From: Homalodisca vitripennis
Taxonomy: Eukaryota > Arthropoda > Insecta > Hemiptera > Cicadellidae
Assembly: GCF_021130785.1 (NCBI RefSeq)
Contig: NC_060214.1
Location: forward strand, 2,011,001 to 2,075,000
Direction: 5' to 3'
DNA length: 64,000 nucleotides
A program made the translations under genes and the position numbers. Below the pieces are notes generated by a model, which had not been told where the DNA came from, made no database searches, and saw only the letters and a program-made list of their open reading frames with translations. Of the stretch, positions 13,472 through 27,500 are shown one piece after another (within the stretch, counting starts at the first letter, position 1; every line of letters starts with the position of its first letter).

Positions 13472-13951
13472 CAGGGTGTCAATTAAGTCTGGAACCTCTT
13501 TTTTAATTTTTGAACCATAATAGAAAGAAATACCAAAGTTCACACGTGCTTACTGGTGATAGTAAGTGGTAGGAGAACATTTTGAACACTTACTTTGATC
13601 ACAGGTACTTAAAAATTGGTGTTTACTTGTAATACTTAATAATTCACATTGTTCAATTGTTTTAAAAATTCAAATAGCTGTAACTACTGAATGAATCCAC
13701 CTTTTTAAGTCCGGGTTTGCGGCATTGTACTCTGCTAAGTAAGACCTTTAATTTGATACCAAACTTGACCTATGCTGCTATTTAAGAATTTTGTCTGACT
13801 CCTTGTGGACCGTCCCCTAAAGGGATTATCTGGTCGGTAATTGGGCAGATATGTGCGTTACTATCACCAGTAAGCACGTGTGAACTTTGGTATTTTTTTA
13901 TATTGTGGTTTAAAAATTTAAAAAGAGGTTCCAGACTTAATTGACACCCTG
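13472..13951. mobile_element. 480-bp MITE with long terminal inverted repeats and TA target duplication
   Basis: The ends CAGGGTGTCAATTAAGTCTG and its reverse complement bound the element, with TA on each side (13470-13471 and 13952-13953). The inverted repeats run on for about 95 bases with few mismatches, including the shared core caaagttcacacgtgcttac. TA duplication points to the Tc1/mariner superfamily. No ORF. Confidence 0.85.
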
Positions 13952-13953
13952 TA

Positions 13954-14991
13954 TAATAAGTATCTTTTTCAAGATATCAGGTTGGATGGATGCAATCAAT
14001 ACAAATTTATAATATTTACATTAATATTTTGTTAAAGACTGAAAACGCATTAAATGTATGTCTTGATTTAATTTTAAAGTTATTAGTAAAACTATATTCT
14101 TGTCAGAGGACTTTATTTCTCTCAGACCCCCCCCCTTGCACCCCTGTTCCACCTAGTGAACCTCCTTACTTGGGTCTCTCACAGACTACTCGCTAAAACC
14201 ATACAATTTTACATAAACAGATTATTCTTACCTTGTAGATCCTCATTATGAGAAGATTTGCTCTCAGAGTGTAGGGCTTTCCTCTATTGGCTTTTGAAAT
14301 AGAAAGTAATGAAACATTAGAAACTATTTACTCAAGGGCCATGACACACACTTTTTTTTTCTCTCTTAGGACAAGAAGCTTATAAATTGCACTTAGTCCT
14401 GTAAGAACCTTTGTGCTGCTTCCGGAGTGACAGGATATTTAGGATAGGCAAGGTTAGGGAGTAGGGGCCGCCTCCTATCAAGATCCATGAGGAAGAATTA
14501 GGGCACTACATCTCAAAGTCATGTCTCCCCGGAAGAGGGGGAGGCCAGCTCTGAACCAGCCTCTCCAGTCAAAGTAGGCAGGGGGTGGCACACCCTAGTT
14601 GAGGTTAACAAGAACCTCTGAGGAAAGGGAACAAACCCCACTAACTCCAACAGTCATCTCCCACAGTAGACTAGACCTATCAAATTGCCCATGAACCCCA
14701 GAATCACAAAATTTGCGGTTAGTGAAGTGCCGCTATTAGACATCATAAGGTTGCCCAGATTGAAGTGGCACATCGGTTTTTGCTGTGCCCAGTGGTGGGT
14801 TTAACTGGTAGGTATAAACCAGCCAGAAGTGATCCCTGCTGGGTAGACACACGCACTTAGTGGCATATGTTGCACCTAAGTTCTGGATTAATTGTTCTAT
14901 AAAATACAAACACTGAGTAAAAATCGCAATTTTGTTTAACTACTCTGAAGGTTTGACACAAAATTACTGCAAATAAACTGTATTCAATTAT
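13954..14991. other. No gene seen; GC-richer patch
   Basis: 14400-14880 is more GC-rich than its flanks and has stops in all frames. It resembles the untranslated tail of some mobile element (words such as ggtataaaccagccagaag), but I cannot assign it. Confidence 0.4.
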
Positions 14992-15060
14992 TTAACCCTG
15001 CATCTGGCAGTTGAAATTCCTATAATGGCAGGCACTATTTTGCTAGTTGAGCTTACCTTC
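14992..15060 (+). mobile_element. End of a second piggyBac-type MITE
   Basis: TTAA then CCCTGCATCTGGC, followed by aatggcaggcac about 20 bases on. This parallels 49101-49145 (TTAA, CCCTGGAACTGGC, aatggcaggcac). No matching right end was found downstream. Confidence 0.5.
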
Positions 15061-18000
15061 ATCCAAACCTATGCAGAAAGCTTATTATTGAAATAAAATA
15101 TAGACTATCATATTATATATTATTTTACAGTATAAAACCTGGAACATTGTTGTGCAGTTGAAATAATTTTTTTAACAAAAATTTACTGATATTTGTTTCA
15201 TTACAATTGGAAAAAGTAAAAGTAAAAATAAAATATCCAAAAGTAAACCTTTTTACAAAATAGAAATAATTTATTTTATTACTTTTCAAAATATACAAAA
15301 TGTCCCATGGAAGGTTTTTTTTTATAGAAAACATTAAAAAAGTTCTAATTTTCTAAAGCATTTTAGTTTTTTGGGGTAAATATTGTCTTTTTACAAAAAA
15401 AATGACATATTCCACATTCTACGTGTTTAGATATTTTCTTTATGCTTATTATATTTTTAAACCTTTGTAATGTTGTACAGCATACAATTTCAAAAAAGAA
15501 AAATATATTTTCATATTTTTTTGTACGGGTTTATATGTAAAAAGGTTTGTTACAAATCGTAAGAAGACTTTTTAAAAAAAATAAAAGTTTATAAAAACAC
15601 AAAATATATTGAAAGATAATCCTTCTAATGAAGTGAAATTTATTATAATAAAAAGAACATATGTGCATATATACATACATTTTTTAGAGGAAAATCCCGT
15701 TCTTTCGCGTTCTGTTGAAGTCCGCAGGCAGGCACAGTAAACCAATATTTGTTTTGCAACTTTATAAATTCGTTGCATAGTTATTACGCATTCAATAAAC
15801 TATATATCAAATTAATCCGTGAAACATCCTGATTAATGTAATATATTTGTCCTACTTAAATTGTATTTTCGATACCAAAAGATTGATTAAAAATATGACT
15901 GCAAAATTGACTAGTGGTCTAACAGATGGATGGTTAAGTTGGATTTGATGTACTAAAACAATTAGACGTGCGGAGACATGCCGCGCTTTGTCTAAAGACT
16001 GTTATGAAATGTAGAGAGCACAACAATAGTGAGTAAAACTTTGTGAAAGTTTGCCCTTCACAGGGTGTGAATTACAGCCCTTACTATCTCCAGGGAACCC
16101 TGTCATAAATATAAAGCTTGGCAGCCTGTGTTTATGGCTCTGAACTAAAATTTGAGACCCTTCCACTTTACAGCTCACAACATGTCACCCTTAGTATTTA
16201 TGACTGTACTTCTAACAACTTTCTAAAGGTGAATTGGTGCCTGGAAGTAAGGACAGACAATTCTAAGTGTGTTTCATTAGTGTTTCTACAGTGTAAGCTG
16301 AATCAGTAAGGCAAATGAAATAGAAGGCATCAGTCCAGAGTCATAATTGCAGCAGTGGGTTTTAAAGTTAAACATGACCTAACATAATGACATTTTGTAA
16401 TATACTACTACTATACACTTTAAATAAATGGTTAAACTTAATTTGTATTCTGATTATTATAGCTAGAAATAATAAATAACTCAGTATGATAAAAAAGTGA
16501 ACTTTAATGATGATAAATTGACATACAGGTTTGAATTTTGAAACAAGATGGAGGATACAATAACGGTAAATTTTTAAATACAGTTCTTAAATTTTAGGGC
16601 AGGGTGGTCATGCTGGCTTAATGAAATAGAAATATTAGGTATTGTTTTTAATAAAAGATATTGTAATTTTGAAAAATAATTTTGTTAAATTTTAATTATA
16701 TTAATTTTGAATTGTTAGCCAAATCGAATGTTCCTGGGTTTTATATTCTTCCAATGGATCACTGTTAAATTTAAAAGGAACTTTCTCACCCAATGTATGT
16801 CTTCTGCTTCTCTGTACTTCAGTGATAATATGAATTTAATAAATTAACCTTTCTTTTGAATCAAATACTGCTGAATAAAATGTAACCGGTTTCTTTATTT
16901 AAAATAATAATCTTGCTTCACTTCTTCTATATCCCTCTCTCCTCTAAGCTTTAAAACCTCTGCTCTCTTCACTCAACAATCATCCCTGCACACTGTATCA
17001 CTGACTTTAGTTTACTCTATAACTTTTGAGTTTTATATGTAATAAGGTGAATTTTGATTAATTTTGATATATTTAATTTTGTATTTATTATTGTTTGTAT
17101 TAAAATTTGAGACAATTTATAATTAATTATTCCTTAATTATTTAATTATTATTACTAATAAATTTCTAAATTAAGTTAAATATTGAAATGAATGTGAGAT
17201 GGGTGTATGAAATGAGTCATTACAATTTTTTAGATCTATTAAACATAATAATTTGAACTCTTTCATACTAATTCAGTAAAAACTTGTTTATTCCCTGGCT
17301 TCAGGTTCTGTCCAAATTTATTTTCTCGTATTATTGGTCTTGTGCCTCCAAAGAGATATCACTTGTCCTATTCTGACATTTAGATTTTTCACTTTTCATG
17401 GACGTTAACCGTAGGTGTCGCTGTTATCTGAAATGTAAGTTCGTAGTTGATATGCACAGTTTATGTATGAAAATTGAACTGTTAAGAAATTACTGTAAAT
17501 GTTTCATACTTAAACTATACTTTGTGAAGCAGATTAATGTAAATAAATATAACTTATTTGGCTTTTGCAATATCTTCAATGAAATGCTCTGTTATTATAC
17601 TGTTTGTATAATTTCTTCCTGCCCTATCACCAGAGATACATTCTAATATATTTGGAGGAAATTGGCTTTTGCATAGTAAAATGAAAGTGTACAAGTGCTG
17701 TATATCAATCAAAAGCTTATCTTCTCAGCTACAAGATACCCTTATATTTATTGCCAATAAACTTTTCCAAAGAATAATTTATTAACATGTGTTATTAAGT
17801 TTTTATAAGCAAATTTATTTTAAAAATGTTTAGTTTTGAAGGTACGGTTAAAAATATTACTTATCAGTAAAATATGCATTGGTGATGCTTTTATTATTAT
17901 CAAATGGTAGAATAATGTATAACCATTTATTTGTATTGGTCTGATCTCTTCTTCAGGTAAAAAAATAACCTCACACTTAATTACAAATTAGGTTAAGATA

Positions 18001-18299
18001 AACAAATCATACCAGAGCGTTGTGACACGCCTAAGTCGGGAATTACAACCACCATGTTGTGTGTCAACTTCACTAACTCTAAAACATGCACTTAGTAAAT
18101 TATGTGTTAGGTTAGTTATTTGCCTGAAGAAGAAGAGATCAGATTGCAAAACATAGTGTTACTGATTTTTTGTTTCACTGAACAATGGCAAATGTCTGGA
18201 AGAATCCTTTTGTCATGTTAATTACAATATTCTGTGTTGAAAGCTGGATATAATTTATGGACTCTGTGAAAGTCAATTGTATATTTTGTGGATGTGCAG
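15061..18299 (+). other. No gene seen upstream of exon 1
   Basis: About 3.2 kb of AT-rich DNA. No further TTC21B exon was found by eye. Short ORFs near 15572, 16118 and 17398 have no family resemblance. Confidence 0.5.
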
Positions 18300-18518
18300 G
18301 ACAAGAGCAATGTAGACGCTATACTGGGTGAGTTGGCATCCCTGAGCCCAGCTGATGGTCTGCAACTAGCCAACCAGCTGATAGTCCGCTATCCGCGCAG
18401 TACTCCGCCGCTGGCTGAGAAGATGAGGCTCCTGTTGGCCATGAAGGACTGGACACAGACTCTGGACACTGCCTCCAGGCTGCTCACTCTGGAGCCGGAC
18501 AACTTGGCAGCGCTAGAG
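18300..18518 (+). CDS. TTC21B: TTC21B exon 1 of those in window
   Basis: 73 codons, phase 0 at both ends. The acceptor is gtgcag before GAC and the donor is GAG then gtgggt. It encodes a TPR pair containing [19 protein letters not shown] and [15 protein letters not shown], matching the vertebrate segment with QDWDQTVETAQRLL. It must be an internal exon because it starts at a splice acceptor in mid-protein. The ATG at 18288 lies before the acceptor and is not a start. Confidence 0.93.
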
Positions 18519-21500
18519 GTGGGTCAACTCTACTCTGTACTCTGTACTCTACACCAGACAATGAGTTGGTTTCACTGAAAATGTGTGGTTTCCTGCCAAT
18601 GTTAAAACAAATGAACTAGGAGTTGTCATGGGGGTCTTATTGTTATGTTAAAAAAAACTATGCTGCAATTAACTTTTAAAATTAATTTTTTTACATATTT
18701 TAATAAATATTTACGTTTACTATATAACTGTATTATAGTTAAATAATTTGTATTGATAAATTGTATTCAAACAAAAACTGTTTCTGTTTTAAATAAAAAT
18801 AAACTATTAGACACTTTTCTTTCAATAGATTTAAAATATATACAGACTTTTAATGTGATTCAGTGAGTGTGGTTTTTTTACTCATTCTGAATGGGACACA
18901 TTGTATTGTATCACTATTACACAATTATTGTAGAAAAACATAGAACTAATGAATGTACAGCAGAGTCTGCAGCAGATGTATTGGCACACAATATCGTGTG
19001 ATTAATTGGAACTACTGCCAAATAGTACAGTTCTAATCATGCTGCCACTGTATGATTAACAGTCATGAGACTTGGCAATTAACTAAGTCACTTGTTAAAC
19101 TAACAATTTTGCAAACCAGTTTTTCATTTAAGTATCAGGCTTATAATACAATACAAATAATTGCAACATTTTCACCATCTCTTCATCGTCGTCAGTATTG
19201 GCTTCATTATTTTAAGCAGTTTTCTGCATCATTAATTTGTTTCACAAAAATTCAATTTAACTCTCATATTACCAGTTGATTAATTCCCAACAGTCTCAGA
19301 CCCATTCATCTTCTCTTCACACCTTCCTTTCATGTATTTACTCCGTCACGTGAATTGTACTCTGGCTATACAAGTTTGTATTTTACAAGAAGGTAAACAT
19401 AAAAATAAGAAAATATTGTATTCTATAATAAAGTTAACAGAATAGTATCAGCATACTCGCTTTACTCTACAGACAAATTTAAAGATTCTTATCCTCATCC
19501 TAATTATTTGTGATTAAATCACTTGCAGATAATTGTCTTAACTTTAACATTTTATACCAAATAATAATTTTAGTGTTATGCATATTTTTATTATACTGTA
19601 ATAAGGCAATAAATGTTTTATCTCTCTTGGGTTACTGAAGCTACACTTCGCTTAGTTAACCTTTTTCACAAATAGCTGTAAAATATATTGGTGACTTACT
19701 GCTTCATCTTGTCTGCTTCAATTCAGTAGAAAATACACATAAATATATATTATAATTTATTAGTGTTACTAATACCAGAGCAGATGCAAACACTGGACTG
19801 GTGACGCCTCAGGAATGTGATATATCCCTTGTGACGACTTCACTGAATGAATTTCCACCTTTACCAACTACGACTAGAACTGTTTCAGATAGTAACTATT
19901 CCTTTAACTCTTGTAAAATTTCAAATATCTCATGCTCCAAAGTTGATGAAAATGTAAGAATTTTAAAGCAAAACAGAAATGTGAGACCGGATGCCTTGCC
20001 TTTAAACTCCCCAATAACTCGGATCCAAAGCCCCACTTAAATAAATTAAATAAAAAATATAAAAATAAAAGCATAAAAATTTTTCACCAAAATATTAGGG
20101 ATTTACAGATTCGTGTTGAATCTTTAGAAATAACACTATCCGAATTAGACCCTCAAATAATTGTGTTAACAGAACACAATATGTCAAAAAATCAAACTTG
20201 AACGCTTTAACATAGAAAATTATATTTTAATATCAGAATATTCTCGTACTACAACTTCGGGAGGAGGTGTAGCAATTCTCTCAAAGGAGGGTTTAAGGGG
20301 GAGGCAGCTGGTTTTTCCAACTGTTGTTGAACTTTGTCAGGACAAATTATTTGAATGTTGTTTAGCTAAATTTAAGATAGAAAAGTATAGTTTTATATTA
20401 GCAGGAGTTTATAGAACACCTCAATTTAACAATAGCGAATTTTTAGATAGATTAGACTCTCTTATAGAATTTCTTGTAGCAAAAGACAAATATTTAATCA
20501 TTACAGGAGATTTTAACATTAACATGTTAAATGAATCTAAAGAGACAAAGGAACTTAAGAACATTTTAAATCGCCATGGAATGAGTTTCTTAATTGATTT
20601 TCCTACTAGAGTGACACCAACATGTAAATCCTGTATAGATAATTTTTTGACAAATATTAATAGAAATGAAGTTAAAGTCTCAGGAATTATAACAGCCTTA
20701 TCTGACCATGATGCACAAATGCTCGAACTTCTGCAAACCCAAATAAAAACTGGGAAAACATTAACTTTTGTTGGAAGACAATTTTCATTAAATAATATGG
20801 TACTTTTTAAATCTTTATTGGAAAAAGAAGATTGGCTCCCAGTCTTTTACTCAACAGTCAATGAAAAATATGATTGTTTTGACAGTATCTTCAGATACTA
20901 TTTTAATCTTTGTTTTCCACTTACACAAATTAAAAAAGAAAATAAAAAGCACACTTGGATTACACAAGATTTAAAGGATGAAAAAAATGAAATAATTTGT
21001 CTTAGTAAATTGTCAAGGCTTACAAAATCTGATAATTTAAAAAATGAAGTTAAGAATAAAGTTAAACAATACAATTCAAAACTAACTAAATGTAAGAAAA
21101 ATTATTTTGATACCAAAATCAAAAACACAGAAAATATTAGTAAAACAACATGGCAAATTATAAATAAAGAAACAAAAAAGAATAAAAGTAAATGTGAAGG
21201 CAATCTTGTACTAAAAACTAAAGAATCATCTATTAGTGATCCATCTCTTATTGCAATCTCCTTTAATGATTATTTTATAAATGTGACAGATGCACTGTTA
21301 AAGGATCTATCTTCAGTACAGCCAAAATATGACAAATGTGACAATCACAAACCTGGTAACACTTTATTAAAATTTCAATGCCCGCCCTTGACTGAAACAG
21401 AATTGATACAAATTTTTGACTCTCTCAAAAATAAATCGTCTAGTGGATATGATGGAGTTCCAGTGAAATTGATAAAATTTGTCAAACATTCCTTAAGTAA

Positions 21501-24500
21501 ACCATTATTGCATTTAATAAATTCTTCTCTCATTACAGGCATATTTCCTGACAAATTAAAAGTTTCAAAGGTTATCCCAGTCTTCAAAAAAGGCTCAGCA
21601 ACAGATATTCAAAATTATCGTCCAATTTCAATTTTACCATCAATCTCAAAAATTTTTGAAAGAACCATGTATCATAGGTTAGTCAAACATCTAGAGGTAA
21701 ATGATCTTTATGACAAGGCACAACATGGATTTCGAAAAAATAAATCTACTATAACAGCATTGGTAGAGTTCACTGAATCTATAATAGAATCAGTTGACAA
21801 AAACGAAAATGTAACAGGAATATTCATGGATCTGTCAAAAGCTTTTGATAGCATATCTCATGACATTTTACTCGAGAAATTGAAAAATTTAGGAATCAAT
21901 AACATCCATCTAAGATGGTTTGAAACATATCTTTCCAATAGAAAACAGTATGTTGAGATATCTCACATAGAAAATAACAAATTACAAAAATTTCAATCTA
22001 ACATCCAAATAGTAAGAAATGGAGTACCTCAAGGATCTATTTTGGGTCCTTTATTATTTATTTGTTATATAAGGGAAATGCCAAAGTGCCTTAGTATTCT
22101 TGAAAATAACAAAAACCAGCTCTGTTTATTTGCAGATGACTCAAACTTAATCATTTCTGCCAAAACAGAAGCTGAATTAGAAATAACTGTGTATTTGGAA
22201 CTTTCAAAAATTACAAACATTTTTCATTGACAACAAATTAGTTCTAAATACGGAGAAAACTAACTTTATTTCTTTCAGTACCAAACAAAGTAGAAAACAC
22301 TCAAGTCCCAATATCTTATTAAATGATTCCTGTTTGGGTCAAGTTCACAATACAAAATTTCTAGGACTAATCATAGACAACAACCTTAGCTGGGATTTGC
22401 ATATTGAACAGGTGATAAATCGTATCAATTCTGGAATATATGCTATTAAAAGACTGTCTTACTTATGCAGCTTATCAGCTTTAAAGATGGTCTTTCATGC
22501 CCACATTCAACATTTCATGCCCAATTAACATACTCAAAAACAAATATTTTCTTGTCTTGCCTCTAGTTTATACTTATTAAAGTAGTTTTCTAAGAATATT
22601 ATAATTTGTACTTTTAAATTTCTGATCTACTGAATAATTGTAAAATTTAATATTAGACGAAACTCAAAATTTAACTGTGTATAGTAATATTATAATTTTT
22701 GCATGACTATGCTAAAGTAGTCACATAAAGCATAAGTAGATTTACATGTGTAAATCATAAATTAAGTTAATAATTAGGCCTAGAATTAGAAGTGCAGTTG
22801 GTTAATGTAGTGATAGTTTTGTGCTCAAGTAAAGTGGTCTTGTGTGATGGGACGTTCTAAGAAACGCTGTGAATTATATAAGTTTTTCTTTGAAGATTCA
22901 ATGTATGTTAAAATATTTTTATACCATTGCTTGTGTCAGTTAATATTTACTTTTGTGTACATTTAGTTTTTAGTGTCCATTTTTATTTCTGGATTTGTGT
23001 TCCCTGGTTTATAACTGAAATGCATAAAACAATGAAAAAAAAAAAAAAAAAAAAAGAAAAAAAAAGGATAATCAGGGTGGATGGTTGAGTGAAGTTTGTG
23101 CTCCTCAAGTTGGACAGAAATTCAGTGACTTTTAGTGAGTTGTTTTAAATTAAAATTTAACCAATTTTGATAATAAGTTCTGTGCTTCAATTTTAGGTTG
23201 TCAGTTTACAGTTTTGCAAAGAAGTAATATAATAACTTTAAGTTTTCTATTTAGTAAAATCAGGAAATTCCAAGAAGGCTGCACTTTTGATAAGAAAGGA
23301 CTGATAGCTGAGTGGCTTAATTGTCAGACTCTTGAATTGAAGATACCTGGTTCAAATACACCTGGTGACATTTACTTTTTGCCACTTACCTTTTGCAGCT
23401 TGTTAATTTAATAAAGCTGAAACTTAAAACTAATTATTTTAGTATTCTTACCATATAAAGATATTAAAGTAAATAACATTTGGAACATTTTATTAAAGTA
23501 TAAAGAACACATTATTTGATTACGATAATTAGAATGGACAAAAAAATTAAATGTCCATGTGGAAAATGTTTAAAAAATATTAGTAAATCTTGCAAAGCAG
23601 TACTTTGTAGAAACTCCTGCTTACAATGGCATCATCTTGAATGCACTGATTTAACTGAAAATGATTTCAAAGAAATAAAAAACTCGAATATCAGATGGAG
23701 TTGCTCAAAATGTATTGCAGCATTAAATGCTATTGACAGTGAATGTGAGGATGTCGATGAGGTTGATTGTAATCTGGCTCTAACGGAAGAACTAAAAAAT
23801 ATGAATTTAATGATAAAATCATTGAGTGCAGACCTTGATGAAGCTCAAAAGAAGATTATCCAGCTGAGAGAAGAAAAGACAATACTCCAAAATATAGTTT
23901 TACAAAAAGAAGAAGATTTTATAAAACTGAAAGAATCAATTACCAAGAAAAATTGTAAAAAAACAAATTATGTAGAGCGAAGAGCAAGTTTACCATTAAC
24001 AATGGGAGATTTTATACAACCTAAAGCAAATAAAAGGGAAATTAAACTTACAGCTTCCACCACTGAAATGGACTTTAGCTTGGTGTCAGCTAACAGATTT
24101 CAACCTCTGGCAACAAATAATGAAGAAAATGACACAAATAGTCAAAATTCAAAACAGGTTTGTAATAAAAAAATAAACAAAATACTTTTGTGCGCTGATA
24201 GTCATGGTAAGGATGTAGCCTGGCATTTAAACAAATTGCATCATTCTTCTAGCGCTATTGGTTTTGTACGCCCTGGTGGTCGTTCCAAGCAAGTACTAAA
24301 TATGGAAAATATTGAGTCCGAGATTCAGGGAGCTAAAGACATTTTAGTAATGATATGTGGGACAAACGATGTAGCCCGAAATGAATCACAAGAAGCCTTA
24401 AACTGCATTTCAGACACTCTACAGCAATGCAAGGAGAAAAATGTAGTTCTGGTAGATTTGCCTAATAGATATGATCTTGCAAACTGGTCATGTGTCAATG

Positions 24501-27500
24501 AAGAAACAAGAAGGACCAACAGTGCCTTAAAGGATCTCATGTCAACACATAAAAATCTCAAAATTGTTGAAGCGAGCAGAGCTGAGAGGGAGATGCATAC
24601 CCGGCAGGGCATGCATTTCAACACCAAAGGAAAACAATGGTTGGCTGAGCAGATCATTACAGCGATACAAGAGTTCAACCTGGAGCAACCCATAGCATCA
24701 GCGGGAGGCAGACAACTCAGCCCGAGATTGAGAGACCTGACGACCCAGGAGGGAAACGGTCAACCACCCCCACCAGGAACCAGCCCATAGAGGACGACAC
24801 CTGCACTGCCAGGAAAGATTTTAGTTTTAGTTTTAGTGATAGCAATTTAATTGGTAACTCTAGTTGTTTGTTATATTCAGGGAATTAAAAGCAAACTGGA
24901 TGAACTTAACTTATTGCTTGCAGATTTGGGAGAAAAAATCTGTATAATATGCTTGAATGAACACTGGCTTTCAAAAGAAAATGTAAATTTATTGAATAAT
25001 ATTGAATTTTTTCAAATTAGCTGATTTTTATGTTAGAGAAAACTGTACTAGAGGAGGTTCGGCAATCTTGGTCAGAGAAAACTCTGGAATAAACTTTAAG
25101 GTCCGAAATGATTTAAAAATGTACAATGATAACTATTACTTTGAATGCTCCGTAATAGAACTTTTGGATTTAAAAACCCCAATAATTATAATATCTTTAT
25201 ACAGAACTCCAGATAATTGCACCCTTAATATTTTTCTTGAAAAACTTGGTGGCTTATTGGATAAATTCAGAAATAAAAAAAATGTCAATATTTTAATAGC
25301 TACAGACTGCAACATCAATGTATTAAATAAAAAGGAACCACAAACATTATATGAAATACTTAATTATAATGGCTTTAAAATAAATATTGTTGAGGTAACA
25401 AGACCAGCAAGTGGAACATGTCTAGATAACATAATAACAAACAATAGGTTTAAGAGTGATAATTTTTTAGTTACGAATGTTGGCCTCTCTGACCACAATG
25501 CTATTATAACAACTTTGCCCATATTTGAAAATAGAAGTAGGGATAAATATGTTATTCAGAGAAGATACACTAAAGAAGCTAGACATGACTTTATGATCAA
25601 CGTTTAAAAATACTGAATGGGAATTCAGCAATGCCAAAAAAGTGAATGAAAACTTTGATAGTTTCTTAAGAGAATTCCTTTTCATGTTTAATTGTTCTTT
25701 TCCACTTAAATCCGTCAAAATTAGAGGGAAGATTAGAGCAAAGTGGATAACAAAAGGGTTACAAATTTCAAGTAGAAATAAGAGAAAACTCCACAAACAA
25801 GCACAAGTTTCAAATGATGAAGAAATTAAAACCCATTATAAAATATATAATACAATTTTTAAAAAGGTTGTTAGAGAAGCTAAACGTAGAGCTAATGATT
25901 TATACATAGAACAATCTAACTGCAAGGGTAAAGCAGCCTGGCAAGTTATAAAACAGGAAATTGGTATAAACACAAAAAATCATGATGGAGTAAGAGAAAT
26001 AGTGGTTAATGGGAAAGTAATTAGAGAACATAGTGAGATGGTTAATCATTTTAATGAATCTTATTTAAAGACTGTAGAACAATTGAATATAAAAAGCTCT
26101 CCGGTAAAAGCAGTGGGAAAATTACAAAAAGTTAACAGTACGTCTTTTCGTTTTAAACCTGTTCAAGCGAAACGAAATTCATAAATTAATATCAACGTTG
26201 CCTAACAAGTGGTCTACTGGCTGGGACGAAATTCCCTCAATAATTGTTAAAGACTGTAAGGAATATCTTGTGAAGCCAATAACAAATTTGGTTAATCAAT
26301 CGTTAGGAACAGGTGTTTTTCCAGACAAGCTTAAATATTCAGTAGTGAAACCCATTTACAAAAAAGGTGAGAAAACTCAAGTCAAAAACTATCGTCCAGT
26401 TTCATTGTTACCAGTGTTTTCCAAGCTATATGAGAAAGTAGTAAACCATCAATTATACAAATACCTAGAAAAAAATAGTCTGATTACTGGATGTCAACAT
26501 GGCTTTAGAAAAAATTACTCAACTGACACAGCACTTACCAACCTTGCAGAGGAAGTTTACAGTGCTTTGGATGGATCACAGTCTACAGTGGCAGTGTGCT
26601 GTGATTTATCAAAGGCATTTGATTGTGTAGATCATGATATCTTAATGAAGAAATTAGAATTATATGGAGTAGAGGGCACATCTTTAAATTGGTTTAAGTC
26701 ATATATTACAGAAAGAAAACAAAAAACAACTTTAGTATCAGACTATAAAAAGTATCATTCAGAGTATGAAAATGTAGTGTCAGGAGTTCCGCAAGGATCG
26801 ATTTTAGGACCATTACTATTTACATTGTATACAAATGATCTACCACAAGACATAGACACGAAATTAGTCTTATATGCTGATGACACCACAGCTATAATCA
26901 AGGAGAAAAACTGACATGTAATGAAATTATTAGTAGAAACAAACTATAGTTAAATTAGAAGAGTGGTTTAAAGTTAATGGAATGATTCTGAATACTACAA
27001 AAACAAATATTATTCACTTCAAAAACAGACAGCAAAGAGAAGAAATGTTTACAGTCACAATAGATAAAGAACAAATAAATAGCTGCAAAAATGTAAAACT
27101 GTTGGGAGTTTGTTTTGATGAGCATATGACTTGGACAGAACAAATACAAAACTTATGTAAAAAACTCAATTCTATTTGTTTCAATATGAGCTGTGTTACA
27201 CACATCACAAGTTTAAAAACAAAGATGACCCTATACTATGGCTATTTTTACTCAATAATGAAGTTTGGAATTACATTGTGGGGCTCAGTAGAGATAACAG
27301 AAAAAGTGTTAAAAATCCAAAAAAAGATTATAAGAATAATGACATTCTCATCCAGAAGAAGTTCTTGTAAAGAAAAATTTAAGAAACTGAAAATTCTTAC
27401 TGTCCCTTGTGTGTACATGTATGAAGTACTGAGTCAAGTTCATCAAAATTTGAACTGGTTTTCTAAAGAAAAAACTATTCATCAACACAATACTAGAAAT

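Noticed and set aside
14400..14880. GC-rich patch considered as an exon cluster
   Set aside because: Stops in every frame and no splice-bounded conserved block.
23034..23066. A-run read as the end of an inserted mRNA or SINE
   Set aside because: No element with a matching start was found before it; it may be simple expansion inside the LINE B 5' region.
24325..24693. 122-codon minus-strand ORF
   Set aside because: Antisense shadow of the LINE B ORF1 esterase region.
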